Shown: piece after piece, positions 48,764-56,174 of the stretch
How the letters are laid out: the number at the start of each line of letters is the position of its first letter
Numbering within the stretch: the stretch's first letter is position 1
Origin: Nocardioides panacisoli
GTDB taxonomy: Bacteria; Actinomycetota; Actinomycetes; Propionibacteriales; Nocardioidaceae
Assembly: GCF_019448235.1 (NCBI RefSeq)
Contig: NZ_CP080409.1
Span: 2,790,001 to 2,854,000, forward strand
Reading direction: 5' to 3'
Length of the DNA: 64,000 nucleotides
The notes under the pieces: generated by a model
Told to the model about the DNA's origin: nothing
Databases searched by the model: none
Seen by the model: only the letters and a program-made list of their open reading frames with translations
Position numbers and translations under genes: made by a program

Positions 48764-49267
48764 GTGAATCCGCGCAACCAGATGGCGGCCAACGCCACCC
48801 TGCACTGCCTGACCGGCTGTGCGATCGGCGAGATCCTCGGCCTGTTGATCGGCACCGCCCTGGGGCTGTCCAGCGGCGTGACGATCGCCCTGGCCGTCGG
48901 CCTCGCGTTCCTGTTCGGCTACTCGCTCTCGACCCTGCCCCTGCTGGGTGCCGGCGTCGGCTTCGGTGCCGCGCTGAGTGTCGTCTTCGCCGCCGACACC
49001 CTGTCGATCGCGACCATGGAGCTGGTCGACAACCTGGTGATGGCCGTGATCCCCGGTGCGATGAACGCCGGACTGGTCAACCCGGTCTTCTGGCTCTCGA
49101 TGATGGTCGCCCTGGCGGCGGCCTTCGCGGCCGCGTTCCCGGTCAACCGCTACCTCATCGACAAGGGCAAGGGCCACGCCCTGACCCACCGGTTCCACGA
49201 GGGCCACGGCGACCACGGGGACCGCGACGACCACGACGACCACGACGACCACGAGGGAGGTGCCTGA
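48764..49267 (+). CDS. DUF4396 membrane protein with His-rich tail
   Basis: A 167-residue membrane protein with about four helices. N-terminal 'MAANATLHCLTGCAIGEILGLLIG' has the conserved HC...GC motif of DUF4396, and helix 4 'FWLSMMVALAAAFAAAFPVNRYLI' is near 120-145. The C-terminal about 25 residues alternate His, Asp and Gly, a strong metal-binding tail. Together with the CsoR-type operator this points to copper or a related metal. GTG 48764 has AAGGAG 8 bases upstream. The stop overlaps the start of a 46-residue gene (TGATG). Confidence 0.82.
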   Translation: MNPRNQMAANATLHCLTGCAIGEILGLLIGTALGLSSGVTIALAVGLAFLFGYSLSTLPLLGAGVGFGAALSVVFAADTLSIATMELVDNLVMAVIPGAMNAGLVNPVFWLSMMVALAAAFAAAFPVNRYLIDKGKGHALTHRFHEGHGDHGDRDDHDDHDDHEGGA

Positions 49268-49407
49268 TGGACACCAAGTCCTTGGCCTCGGCCATCATCG
49301 GCTTCCTGCTGGGCGGACTGACCGTGTCGGTCGCCGCACAGCTGGACGACGACGCGGACCAGTCCCCCCAGCACGGGTCGAGCAGCCAGGTGACCGTCGT
49401 ACGGTGA
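49267..49407 (+). CDS. 46-residue single-helix membrane protein
   Basis: Starts MDTKSLASAIIGFLLGGLTV, then SVAAQLDDDADQSPQHGSSS and ends QVTVVR. Residues 5-25 form one transmembrane or signal-anchor helix; the acidic tail would face outside. ATG 49267 overlaps the DUF4396 stop by one base, so the two are translationally coupled and under the same CsoR-type box. No family recognised; probably an accessory subunit of the DUF4396 protein (inference). Confidence 0.7.
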   Translation: MDTKSLASAIIGFLLGGLTVSVAAQLDDDADQSPQHGSSSQVTVVR

Positions 49408-49413
49408 GGCCGC

Positions 49414-50433
49414 TCAGGCGGCGATGACCCGCTCCAGGCGCTGGTAGCTGGTCTCCATCCCGTCGGTCATCCCGGTCGCCAGGATCTGGTCGCGGACCTC
49501 CTGGCTGGGGCAGCTCATGACGTGGGAGAGCAGCGTGCCCTCGGTGACGGGGGTGAAGGTGGTCTCGTAGGCCACCATCGTCGGGTCGCCGATCATCTGC
49601 TCGGTGTGGGCCGAGCGGTACGGCGGCTCGCTGTCGGTGAGGGTCCCGGTGAAGCCGAAGCCCTCACCCTCGCCGTCGGGCTCCCACTCGTAGCGGTAGG
49701 TCTCGCCGGGTTCGGTCGCGACCTCACAGGTCACCATGCGCCACCCGTCGGGACCGAGCATCCACTGCCGCACGAGCTCGGGGTCGTGGTGCGCGCGCCA
49801 GACCTGGTCGACCGACCCGCGGATGACGCGGCTGATGCGCGCGCGGGTGTCGTCGAGCAGCGTCGTGGTGGTGCCCCGGCCGGCCGCGAAGGAGGAGAGG
49901 TCGGTGAGCACGTCGTCGATCTGGGCCATGGCCTCGCGCATGCCCTCCTCGGCGCCCATCTCCAGGATCTGCGCCATCTCCTCGACGGCGGCGAAGTAGG
50001 TCGTGGTGCTCATCCGGGTGCCCTCGGGGGTGGCCTCGAAGCCGAACACCATCCGCATCCCCGGCAGGTCGGTGTTGGGGGTGCCGTCCTCGCGGCTGAA
50101 GCCGTCGCGCACCTCGAACGAGGCCGTGGTCGGCTCGGCGCCCTCGGGCGCCTTGACGTCGAGCCACTCCCAGTAGCCGCCGTGGGTGAGGACCTCCTGC
50201 TCCAGGTCGGTGCTGGTCGGGTCGGCCTGCCCGGTCATCGTGTAGTGGGAGAGGCCGCCGGGGAAGCAGTCGTGGCGGGTGAAGGTGGCCGGGAACCCGG
50301 GAGGCCCCCAGAACTTCTCCAGCTGGCGCGGGTCGACGTAGGCGTCCCACACGCGCTGCAGTGGGGCGGCGAAGTCGGCGACCACGGTCATGGTCAGGTT
50401 GTCGGCGTCCTTGTGGACCTCGGTGACGGGCAT
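49414..50433 (-). CDS. Tandem AHSA1/SRPBCC domain protein
   Basis: A 339-residue protein with two START-like domains. Domain 1 (about 1-165): 'MTVVADFAAPLQRVWDAYVDPRQLEKFWGPPGFPATFTRHD' and 'GMRMVFGFEATPEGTRMSTTTYFA'. Domain 2 (about 185-335): 'ARISRVIRGSVDQVWRAHHDPELVRQWMLGPDGWRM', ending 'LLSHVMSCPSQEVRDQILATGMTDGMETSYQRLERVI'. The W.A..dP....W pattern is that of Aha1-related proteins. It is downstream of an ArsR gene by 33 bases, the common ArsR-SRPBCC operon; the regulator likely responds to the ligand the SRPBCC protein binds. Confidence 0.9.
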   Translation of the reverse strand: MPVTEVHKDADNLTMTVVADFAAPLQRVWDAYVDPRQLEKFWGPPGFPATFTRHDCFPGGLSHYTMTGQADPTSTDLEQEVLTHGGYWEWLDVKAPEGAEPTTASFEVRDGFSREDGTPNTDLPGMRMVFGFEATPEGTRMSTTTYFAAVEEMAQILEMGAEEGMREAMAQIDDVLTDLSSFAAGRGTTTTLLDDTRARISRVIRGSVDQVWRAHHDPELVRQWMLGPDGWRMVTCEVATEPGETYRYEWEPDGEGEGFGFTGTLTDSEPPYRSAHTEQMIGDPTMVAYETTFTPVTEGTLLSHVMSCPSQEVRDQILATGMTDGMETSYQRLERVIAA

Positions 50434-50466
50434 GGTCTCTCCTGGGTTCGGGCTGATCGGTGGATG

Positions 50467-50850
50467 TCAGTCGGTGCTGTCGGTGTCGTGAAGGTCGTGA
50501 GGGTCGTGAGGGCCGACGGGGTCGGCGAGGAGCTGGTCGAGCCGCGCGACGCGGCCACGCCAGATCTGCTCGTAGGAATCCAGCAGCGCCTGGGCGCGTC
50601 GGATCGTCTCGGGATTGCCGCGCACGATGCGGGCGCGGCCGCGGGCCTCCTTGGTCACCAGCCCCGCTCCCTCCAGTACGGCGATGTGCTTCTGCACGGC
50701 GGCCCAGGACATGTCGTACGCCGCCGCGAGGTCGGAGACCGACGCCTCGGTGGCGAGGGTGCGGCGCACGATGTCGCGGCGCGTCGCGTCGGCGAGGGCC
50801 CGGAAGATCCGGTCGACCTCGTCCTGGGGCAACTCAGTTTCTACAACCAT
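50467..50850 (-). CDS. ArsR family transcriptional regulator
   Basis: A 127-residue winged-helix protein: 'DEVDRIFRALADATRRDIVRRTLATEASVSDLAAAYDMSWAAVQKHIAVLEGAGLVTKEARGRARIV' covers the fold (about 9-75), with recognition helix 'SWAAVQKHIAVLE'. No metal-binding cysteines are present, so it belongs to the metal-independent group paired with SRPBCC genes. The C-terminus is a His/Asp tail. Start codon ATG 50850 lies within a perfect palindrome (50842-50859). A huge upstream extension of the frame was rejected. Confidence 0.9.
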   Translation of the reverse strand: MVVETELPQDEVDRIFRALADATRRDIVRRTLATEASVSDLAAAYDMSWAAVQKHIAVLEGAGLVTKEARGRARIVRGNPETIRRAQALLDSYEQIWRGRVARLDQLLADPVGPHDPHDLHDTDSTD

Positions 50851-50859
50851 TTGGTTGTA
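50842..50859. promoter_or_regulatory. Palindromic operator overlapping the ArsR start codon
   Basis: TACAACCA-TT-TGGTTGTA, a perfect 8+2+8 inverted repeat covering the ArsR start codon. TAACCT (minus strand, 50864-50859) would be the -10 for a transcript starting close to the ATG, so bound ArsR would block its own initiation. Confidence 0.7.
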
Positions 50860-50906
50860 GGTTAGCGAGGTCGGACGCAACGCACAAGCCCTACCCGGCG
50901 ATCGGG

Positions 50907-50912
50907 CATGCT
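50907..50912 (+). promoter_or_regulatory. -10 element of amidohydrolase gene
   Basis: CATGCT ends 7 bases before GTG 50920, supporting that start over ATG 50908, which would lie within the promoter. Confidence 0.4.
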
Positions 50913-50919
50913 GACCGTC

Positions 50920-51879
50920 GTGTGTGCGCCCACCGACCCCGCCGACCCGCCTCGCAACGACCCGCGACCCGACGAAGCGCAACGGCTCCACGCCACGTGG
51001 CAGCGGCTCGGCATCCCGGGTGCGATCGACGTCCACACCCACTTCATGCCCCACAACGTGATGGCCAAGGTGTGGGCCTACTTCGACCGGGTCGGCGACC
51101 ACGGCGGCGTCGAGTGGCCCATCACCTACCGCACCGACGAGGACGACCGCGTCGCCCGGCTGCGGGAGTTCGGCGTACGCCGCTTCACCTCGATGCTCTA
51201 CCCGCACAAGCCGGCGATGGCCGACTGGCTCAACGCCTGGAGCGCGGACTTCGCCGCCCGCACGCCCGACTGCCTGCGCACCTTCACCTTCTACCCCGAG
51301 GAGGGGGTGGGGAAGGCCGTCGCCGCCGAGCTCGACGCCGGCGCCCGGATCGGCAAGGCCCACCTCCAGGTCGGCGCCTACGACCCCCGGGACCCGTTGC
51401 TGGACCCGGTCTGGGGGCTGCTGGCCGAGTCCGGCACGCCGCTGGTCATCCACTGCGGATCCGGACCCACGCCCGGTCCGTTCACCGGTCCCGGGCCGAT
51501 CGGCGAGGTGCTGCGACGCCACCCCGACCTGCGGCTGGTCATCGCCCACCTGGGCATGCCGGAGTACGCCGAGTTCCTCGACCTCGCCGACGCCCACGAG
51601 GGCGTGCACCTCGACACCACGATGGTCTTCACCGACTTCTCCGAGCAGACCATGCCCTTCCCGGCCGACCTGCGCCCCCGCCTGCTCGACCTGGGTGACC
51701 GGGTGCTGCTGGGCACCGACTTCCCCAACATCCCCCACGACTACCTGCACCAGGTGGAGGCGCTGGAGCGGCTCGACCTGGGCGAGGACTGGCTGCGCGG
51801 GGTGCTGCACGACAACGCCGCGGCCCTGTTCGAGGTGCCCGCACCGGGTGCCGGTAGCATCGCGGACGAAAGGGAGTAG
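50920..51879 (+). CDS. Amidohydrolase-2 family protein
   Basis: A 319-residue TIM-barrel metal hydrolase or decarboxylase of the amidohydrolase-2 group. 'AIDVHTHFMP' (about 34-43) gives the first metal HxH; 'PLVIHCGSGP' (His on strand 5), 'LVIAHLGMPEYAEFLDLA' (His on strand 6) and 'LLGTDFPNIPHDY' (catalytic Asp on strand 8) follow. The substrate is unknown. GTG 50920 chosen for its -10; ATG 50908 is the alternative. The 3' end overlaps the promoter and first aptamer bases of the manganese riboswitch; the stop TAG is part of the aptamer. Confidence 0.87.
   Translation: MCAPTDPADPPRNDPRPDEAQRLHATWQRLGIPGAIDVHTHFMPHNVMAKVWAYFDRVGDHGGVEWPITYRTDEDDRVARLREFGVRRFTSMLYPHKPAMADWLNAWSADFAARTPDCLRTFTFYPEEGVGKAVAAELDAGARIGKAHLQVGAYDPRDPLLDPVWGLLAESGTPLVIHCGSGPTPGPFTGPGPIGEVLRRHPDLRLVIAHLGMPEYAEFLDLADAHEGVHLDTTMVFTDFSEQTMPFPADLRPRLLDLGDRVLLGTDFPNIPHDYLHQVEALERLDLGEDWLRGVLHDNAAALFEVPAPGAGSIADERE
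51855..51860 (+). promoter_or_regulatory. -10 element for the manganese riboswitch
   Basis: TAGCAT lies inside the last codons of the amidohydrolase gene and ends 6 bases before the first aptamer base, so transcription would start exactly at the riboswitch. Confidence 0.5.
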
Positions 51880-51960
51880 TCCCCAACTCCTCGCGTCGAC
51901 ACACTGGCCCCTCGGGCCCGGCGCGTCGGGCCACCTCCGGGTGGCGGACGAGACTTTCGA
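51866..51960 (+). ncRNA. yybP-ykoY manganese riboswitch
   Basis: Conserved aptamer parts: 5' strand CGAAAGGGAGTAGTCCCC starting at 51867, central ACACTGG (51900), and 3' GGACGAGACTTTCG ending at 51959. Outer helix P1 pairs CGAAAG (51867-51872) with CTTTCG (51954-51959). AAAGGGAGTAG and CGAGAC are hallmarks of the Mn2+ aptamer. It precedes a TMEM165/GDT1 manganese exporter, a known target. The aptamer overlaps the upstream gene's stop codon. Confidence 0.9.
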
Positions 51961-51980
51961 CTGGACACGCACCATCAACC

Positions 51981-52040
51981 GTGGACGTGCCCGGTCGAAG
52001 GCGCGTCCACGGACACCCCTCCGGCCGGGCGCTGGAGAGG
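51981..52040 (+). promoter_or_regulatory. Expression platform of the manganese riboswitch
   Basis: GTGGACG (51981-51987) pairs with CGTCCAC (52004-52010). GGTCGAAGG (51993-52001) can instead pair with the 3' strand of P1 (51954-51962). CCCCTCC (52016-52022) can pair, with one mismatch, to the GGAGAGG ribosome site (52034-52040). This suggests a ligand-controlled choice that frees or hides the site. Confidence 0.5.
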
Positions 52041-52047
52041 ACCACCC

Positions 52048-52626
52048 GTGTACGCGTTCTTCCTGAGCACCGCCGTCATCTTCGTCGCCGAGCTCGGCGA
52101 CAAGAGCCAACTGATGGCGATGACCTTCGCCGCCCGCTACCGCGCGCGGGACGTGCTGATCGGCATCACGGCCGCGACCGCGATCGTGCACCTCGCCTCG
52201 GTCGGCATCGGCTACGCCATCGGGGACGCCTTCGCCGATGCGCAGGGCGCGATCCGGGTCGTCGCGGGCCTGGCGTTCCTCGGCTTCGCCGCCTGGACGC
52301 TGCGCGGCGACGAGCTGACCGAGGAGGAGGCGGCCAAGGCCCGCGCGAGCCGCGGCCTGGCCGTCGTGGCGGTCGGCACGGCGTTCTTCCTCGCCGAGCT
52401 CGGCGACAAGACGATGCTGGCCACCATCACCCTGGCCACCCAAGAAGGCTGGCTCGGCACCTGGATCGGGTCGACCGTGGGCATGGTCGCGGCCGACGCC
52501 CTCGCGATCGGCGTCGGCGCGCTCCTCGGCCGCAAGCTCCCCGAGCGCACCATCACCTACGGCGCCGCCGCGCTGTTCGCGGTGTTCGGCGTCCTGCTCC
52601 TCGCCCAGGGGGCCGGCTGGCTCTGA
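52048..52626 (+). CDS. TMEM165/GDT1 family manganese exporter
   Basis: A 192-residue membrane protein with six helices in two repeats. Each repeat carries the family signature: 'FVAELGDKSQLMAMTFAARY' (about 12-31) and 'FLAELGDKTMLATITLATQ' (about 114-132); the E-x-G-D-K-S/T residues bind Mn2+ or Ca2+. An acidic loop 'GDELTEEEAAKARASRG' separates the halves. GTG 52048 has GGAGAGG 7 bases upstream. Control by the yybP-ykoY riboswitch supports manganese export as the role. Confidence 0.92.
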   Translation: MYAFFLSTAVIFVAELGDKSQLMAMTFAARYRARDVLIGITAATAIVHLASVGIGYAIGDAFADAQGAIRVVAGLAFLGFAAWTLRGDELTEEEAAKARASRGLAVVAVGTAFFLAELGDKTMLATITLATQEGWLGTWIGSTVGMVAADALAIGVGALLGRKLPERTITYGAAALFAVFGVLLLAQGAGWL

Positions 52627-52641
52627 GTGACGCCGGTGCGT

Positions 52642-53061
52642 TCAGCGCCCGGTCAGGCTCCGGGCCGCACGCCGCAGGTCGCCCCGGATGCCCAGCGGCG
52701 CCAGCCGGGTCAACCCGATCGCCGGCAGCGTCCACGGCCCGGTCCCGGTGAGACGGAACTCGGCCGCCACCATCGTGCCGTCGCCGTCGGGGGTGAAGGC
52801 GAGGTCGAGCTCGGCGGTGATGCCGCGCCACGCCCCGGACTCACTCCACGCCCGGGGCCGCTCGAAGCGGGTGATCTCCATCGTCGGCGCCGCACCGACC
52901 GACGTCTTGTCGATCCACCGCATGCCCAGCCGCGGCGCGCCCTCGTCGAGCATCTCCACCGCCCGCAGGCTCGACTGCCACTCCGGACGGCGTCGCGGGT
53001 CGGCGAGGTGGTCGAACACGACGTCGGGAGGGGCGGCGAAGCGCACGCGGACGGTCGTCAC
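52642..53061 (-). CDS. SRPBCC family protein
   Basis: A 139-residue START-like protein: 'VRVRFAAPPDVVFDHLADPRRRPEWQSSLRAVEML', 'MRWIDKTSVGAAPTMEITRFERPRAWSE' and 'ELDLAFTPDGDGTMVAAEFRL'. Ligand unknown. GTG 53061 is favoured because TACGAT (53074-53069) ends 7 bases before it; ATG 53070 three codons earlier overlaps that hexamer. Convergent with the manganese exporter gene, divergent from the MFS gene. Confidence 0.83.
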   Translation of the reverse strand: MTTVRVRFAAPPDVVFDHLADPRRRPEWQSSLRAVEMLDEGAPRLGMRWIDKTSVGAAPTMEITRFERPRAWSESGAWRGITAELDLAFTPDGDGTMVAAEFRLTGTGPWTLPAIGLTRLAPLGIRGDLRRAARSLTGR

Positions 53062-53068
53062 GCTCCGC

Positions 53069-53074
53069 ATCGTA
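53069..53074 (-). promoter_or_regulatory. -10 element, leaderless start of SRPBCC gene
   Basis: TACGAT on the minus strand ends 7 bases before GTG 53061. Confidence 0.5.
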
Positions 53075-53126
53075 GGTCGCCCTGCCCCGCTCCCGCCCTG
53101 CCGACCGGGAACCAACCGCCCCCGGC

Positions 53127-53132
53127 TAGCGT
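53127..53132 (+). promoter_or_regulatory. -10 element of MFS transporter gene
   Basis: TAGCGT ends 8 bases before ATG 53141. Confidence 0.45.
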
Positions 53133-53140
53133 GCGAGGCG

Positions 53141-54313
53141 ATGTCCACGATCGCACCGTGGTTCCGGGTCGCGGTGGCGATGACCGCCGTCGGCTGGGGC
53201 GCCAACCACTTCGCCGGGCTCCTCGCTGTCTACCGCGAGGGCCACTCCGAGTCCTTCGTCTCCATCGCCGTCGGCATCTACGCCGCCGGGCTGATCCCGG
53301 CGCTGCTGGTCACCGCCGTCGTCGGCGACCGCTTCGACCACCGGGCCCCCGTCCGCGTGGCGGTGGTGCTCTCCGCGGTCGGCACGGTCCTGCTCGCGTT
53401 CGGGTCGGCGTACGACGCGCTGCTGCCGGTCGGGCGGTTCGTCGCCGGCGCGGCGACCGGCATCGTCCTGGCGCCCGGCACGGCGTGGTTGATGGACCTG
53501 TCGCGGGTCGGTGCGGGGCCGCGCCGGGCGACCGTCGCCCTCACGCTCGGGTTCGGCGGCGGGCCGTTCGTGGTCGGCCTGCTGGGGCAGTGGGCCCCTG
53601 CCCCGGAGGTGTTGCCGTACGCCGCGCACCTGCTGCTCTCCTGCGTCGCGGTGGCGGCGGTGTGGCTGTTGCCGGTCGCACCGGCCCGCAACGCCGGCGC
53701 CGCCCGCCGTTCGTGGGCCACGGCCCGCGCGACCGTCGCCGCCCCCACCTTCCTGCGCACCATCCCGCTGACCGCGCCGTGGGTGTTCGGCGGCGCGGCC
53801 ACGGCGTTCGCGATCGCCCCGGGCGTCATCACGGTGACGACGCTGCCGGTGGCCACCGGCGCGGTGGTGCTCGGCCTGACGCTGTTCACCGGCGTCGGCG
53901 TGCAGCCGTTGGCCAAGCGCCTCGAGCAGCGCGCGGCCGGACTCTCCCTGTCGCTGGGCACCGCGTGCGCCGCCGTCGGGAGCCTGGTCTGCGCCTGGGC
54001 CTTCCGGGTGGAGTGGCCCGCACTGCTGTTCGTGATCGCGCTGGTCCTCGGCGCGGCGTACGGCCTGCTGCTGGTGGGCGGGCTGGCCCGCGTCGAGGCC
54101 GTCAGCCTCCCCGAGGACCGCACCCGCGTCAGTGCGGTGTTCTACGCCTTCTCCTACCTCGGCTTCGCCGCTCCCTACGTGTTCGTCCTGCTGACCCAGC
54201 ACCTGCTGGGGCCGAGTGCAGTCATGCTCGTCGGCGCCGCGATCGCGGCGGTCACCGTCGCGACGTTGCCCCGACCCCGCCCCGGCGCCGTCGGGGGCAC
54301 AATGGTGCGGTGA
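53141..54313 (+). CDS. MFS transporter
   Basis: A 390-residue major-facilitator protein with twelve predicted helices. N-terminal 'VAVAMTAVGWGANHFAGLLAVYREGHSESFVSIAVGIYAAGLIPALLVTAVVGDRFDHR' contains the loop 2-3 motif (G-D-R-F-D-H-R). Helix 5 region has 'GAATGIVLAPGTAWLMDLS' and the second half begins after about 190. Substrate unknown. It ends with TGA overlapping the GTG of the next DinB-like gene, so the two may be coupled. Confidence 0.87.
   Translation: MSTIAPWFRVAVAMTAVGWGANHFAGLLAVYREGHSESFVSIAVGIYAAGLIPALLVTAVVGDRFDHRAPVRVAVVLSAVGTVLLAFGSAYDALLPVGRFVAGAATGIVLAPGTAWLMDLSRVGAGPRRATVALTLGFGGGPFVVGLLGQWAPAPEVLPYAAHLLLSCVAVAAVWLLPVAPARNAGAARRSWATARATVAAPTFLRTIPLTAPWVFGGAATAFAIAPGVITVTTLPVATGAVVLGLTLFTGVGVQPLAKRLEQRAAGLSLSLGTACAAVGSLVCAWAFRVEWPALLFVIALVLGAAYGLLLVGGLARVEAVSLPEDRTRVSAVFYAFSYLGFAAPYVFVLLTQHLLGPSAVMLVGAAIAAVTVATLPRPRPGAVGGTMVR
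54298..54303 (+). promoter_or_regulatory. Possible -10 element of DinB-like gene
   Basis: CACAAT ends 6 bases before GTG 54310, within the end of the MFS gene; the first base departs from consensus. Confidence 0.3.
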
Positions 54314-54930
54314 GCTCCGAGCGCACCCCGGGCACCGAGCTGCTCGACCCCGCCGCGGTGCTGCGGCACTACCTCTGGTCCGCTCGTGAGGCGCTGTGGT
54401 GGAAGCTCGACGGCCTCTCCGAGCGGGAGGTCCGACTGCCGCGCACCCCGACCGGCACCAACCTGCTCGGCATCGTCAAGCACTGCCTCAATGTCGAGGC
54501 GGGCTACTTCGGGCCGACCTTCGGGCGCACCTGGCCGACGCCGGAGGAGCTGGTCCCGATGACGGCGTACGACACCGACCCGCAGGCCGACTGGTACGCG
54601 ACCGCCGAGGAGGCCAGGGACGGGCTGCTCGACCTCCACCGCCGCGTGGGGGAGTTCGCCGACGAGACCATCGCGGGGCTCGGCCTCGACGCGCGCGGCC
54701 GGGTGCCGTGGTGGCCGCCGGAGCGCGGCGAGGTGACGCTGCACCGCATCGCCGTGCACGTGCTGGGCGACCTGACGCGCCACGCCGGTCACGCCGACAT
54801 CCTGCGCGAGGGCATCGACGGCGCGGTCGGCATGGTGGCGAGCAACAGCAACGTGCCCGACGGCCCCGGCGACACCGACTGGCCGACGTACGTCGCCCGG
54901 CTGGCTGCGCTGGCGGACCGGTTCGCCTGA
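54310..54930 (+). CDS. DinB/DUF664 family protein
   Basis: A 206-residue DinB-superfamily protein. 'LLGIVKHCLNVEAGYFGPTFGR' (about 55-77) has the first His of the metal triad and 'VTLHRIAVHVLGDLTRHAGHADILREGIDG' (about 143-172) has the others (HVLGDLTRHAGHAD). This is the DUF664 group, which includes mycothiol-dependent enzymes. GTG 54310 overlaps the MFS stop (GTGA). Paralogue at 8874 is more distant. Confidence 0.87.
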   Translation: MSSERTPGTELLDPAAVLRHYLWSAREALWWKLDGLSEREVRLPRTPTGTNLLGIVKHCLNVEAGYFGPTFGRTWPTPEELVPMTAYDTDPQADWYATAEEARDGLLDLHRRVGEFADETIAGLGLDARGRVPWWPPERGEVTLHRIAVHVLGDLTRHAGHADILREGIDGAVGMVASNSNVPDGPGDTDWPTYVARLAALADRFA

Positions 54931-55018
54931 GCGCGGGGGACTCGCGCACGCGATGTGACGCTCACCACACCCGGAGTACCGTGGATGTCCAGAGGGCCAG
55001 AACCCTTGGAGGTGCCCC

Positions 55019-55507
55019 ATGAAGGCGATCGGATCCTCGTTCCTGGGCCGCAGTTCCGACCTCGGTCCACTCCTGCTCCGCATCGGCGTCGGTGGCGTGT
55101 TCGCCGCCCACGGCTGGCAGAAGTTCGACAACGGCGTGTCGAACTTCGCGCCGACGCTGGAGGCGGAGAACGTCCCCGCTCCCGAGGTGGTGGCCTGGCT
55201 GATCACCATCGCCGAGGGGATCGGCGGCATCGCCCTCATCCTCGGGGTGTTCACGCGACTGGTGACCCTGCCGCTGATCGCCGTCATGGTCGGGGCGATC
55301 GTCCTGATCAAGGCGGAGGTCGGGTTCATCGTGATGGACGGGCCGGGTGCCGAGCTCGACACGGCGCTGCTCGCCGGGCTGCTCGGCCTCCTCTTCATCG
55401 GGCCGGGACGCCTGTCCCTGGACGGCATGCTGGGGATGGAGACCGCGACGGCGCCGGCCTCGGTGCCCCGGGCCACGGCAGTCCATCGCGACGCCTCGAG
55501 CACCTGA
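55019..55507 (+). CDS. DoxX family membrane protein
   Basis: A 162-residue four-helix membrane protein. 'DLGPLLLRIGVGGVFAAHGWQKFDNGVSNFAPTLE' (about 14-48) is the DoxX opening; 'AWLITIAEGIGGIALILGVFTRLVTLPLIAVMVGAIVLI' covers helices 2-3, and 'ALLAGLLGLLFIGPGRLSLD' helix 4. Members associate with thiosulfate oxidation or redox protection. ATG 55019 has GGAGG 6 bases upstream, unlike many neighbours. Confidence 0.87.
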   Translation: MKAIGSSFLGRSSDLGPLLLRIGVGGVFAAHGWQKFDNGVSNFAPTLEAENVPAPEVVAWLITIAEGIGGIALILGVFTRLVTLPLIAVMVGAIVLIKAEVGFIVMDGPGAELDTALLAGLLGLLFIGPGRLSLDGMLGMETATAPASVPRATAVHRDASST

Positions 55508-55509
55508 CC

Positions 55510-55560
55510 GACCCGCCGCCTGTGCCGCTGCCCGGCACGGGACCGGGCCCGTCGCGGGTC
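55510..55560. terminator. Hairpins between DoxX and DUF421 genes
   Basis: GACCCGC (55510-55516) pairs with GCGGGTC (55554-55560), enclosing GCCCGG (55530-55535) and CCGGGC (55543-55548). Convergent location suits termination. Confidence 0.45.
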
Positions 55561-56113
55561 AGGCCCCGCCCTGGGCGAGCAGGTGCTCGGGCACCAGCGC
55601 CCGCCCGTCCACGCCGATCAGCAGGCGTGGCTCGATCGGCACTCCTTGGTGCAGCACGCTGACCCGCCCGGTGGGCTCGAAGACCGCCATCGCCACCTCG
55701 TCGTAGCCGTGGACGCCGGCCAGCCGCAGCTGGGAGTGCAGCTCCGGGCTGGTGATGTGGACCTTGCGCAGCTGTTCCAGGAAGACCCTGCCGTCGGCCA
55801 TCAGGAGCACGGGGTGGCGCGAGACCATCTCGTTGCCCAGGGGCAGCACGCGGAGCGCCCCGGTGGCTGCCTGCACCGCGACGAGGGTGAGCAGCGCGAC
55901 CAGTCCGCCGCCGAGCACGGGAGCCTCACCGAGGGCGGCGCGACCGATGATCGACCCGAACGCGATGACCGCGGCCCAGTCGAAGGCCGACATCGACGAC
56001 ACCATGCGGTGCCCCAGCAGCCGGACGAGCACCACGAGCGCGAGGTACATCGCTGCCGTGCTGATCGCGACCGCCAGTGCCTCGGTCGGGGTCAGCCAGA
56101 GCAGGTCACGCAT
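55559..56113 (-). CDS. DUF421 (YetF-like) membrane protein
   Basis: A 184-residue protein. Three N-terminal helices ('ALAVAISTAAMYLALVVLVRLLGHRM', 'WAAVIAFGSIIGRAAL', 'LVALLTLVAVQAATGAL') precede a small cytosolic domain with 'VLLMADGRVFLEQLRKVHITSPELHSQLRLAGVHGYDEVAMAVFEPTGRVSVL', the DUF421 signature. Function unknown; Bacillus YetF relatives affect spore lipids. GAGGAG precedes ATG 56113. Same strand as the upstream SulP gene, separated by 61 bases. Confidence 0.87.
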   Translation of the reverse strand: MRDLLWLTPTEALAVAISTAAMYLALVVLVRLLGHRMVSSMSAFDWAAVIAFGSIIGRAALGEAPVLGGGLVALLTLVAVQAATGALRVLPLGNEMVSRHPVLLMADGRVFLEQLRKVHITSPELHSQLRLAGVHGYDEVAMAVFEPTGRVSVLHQGVPIEPRLLIGVDGRALVPEHLLAQGGA

Positions 56114-56174
56114 GCGTCGTACTCCTCGTCGCGACGGTGGGGTCCTCCGACCCGATCATCGCGCACCCGTGCCG

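Noticed and set aside
50467..52443. Very long minus-strand frame joined to the ArsR gene
   Set aside because: Only the last 127 codons match a family; the rest is antisense to the amidohydrolase and manganese exporter genes, and the ArsR start is marked by its operator.
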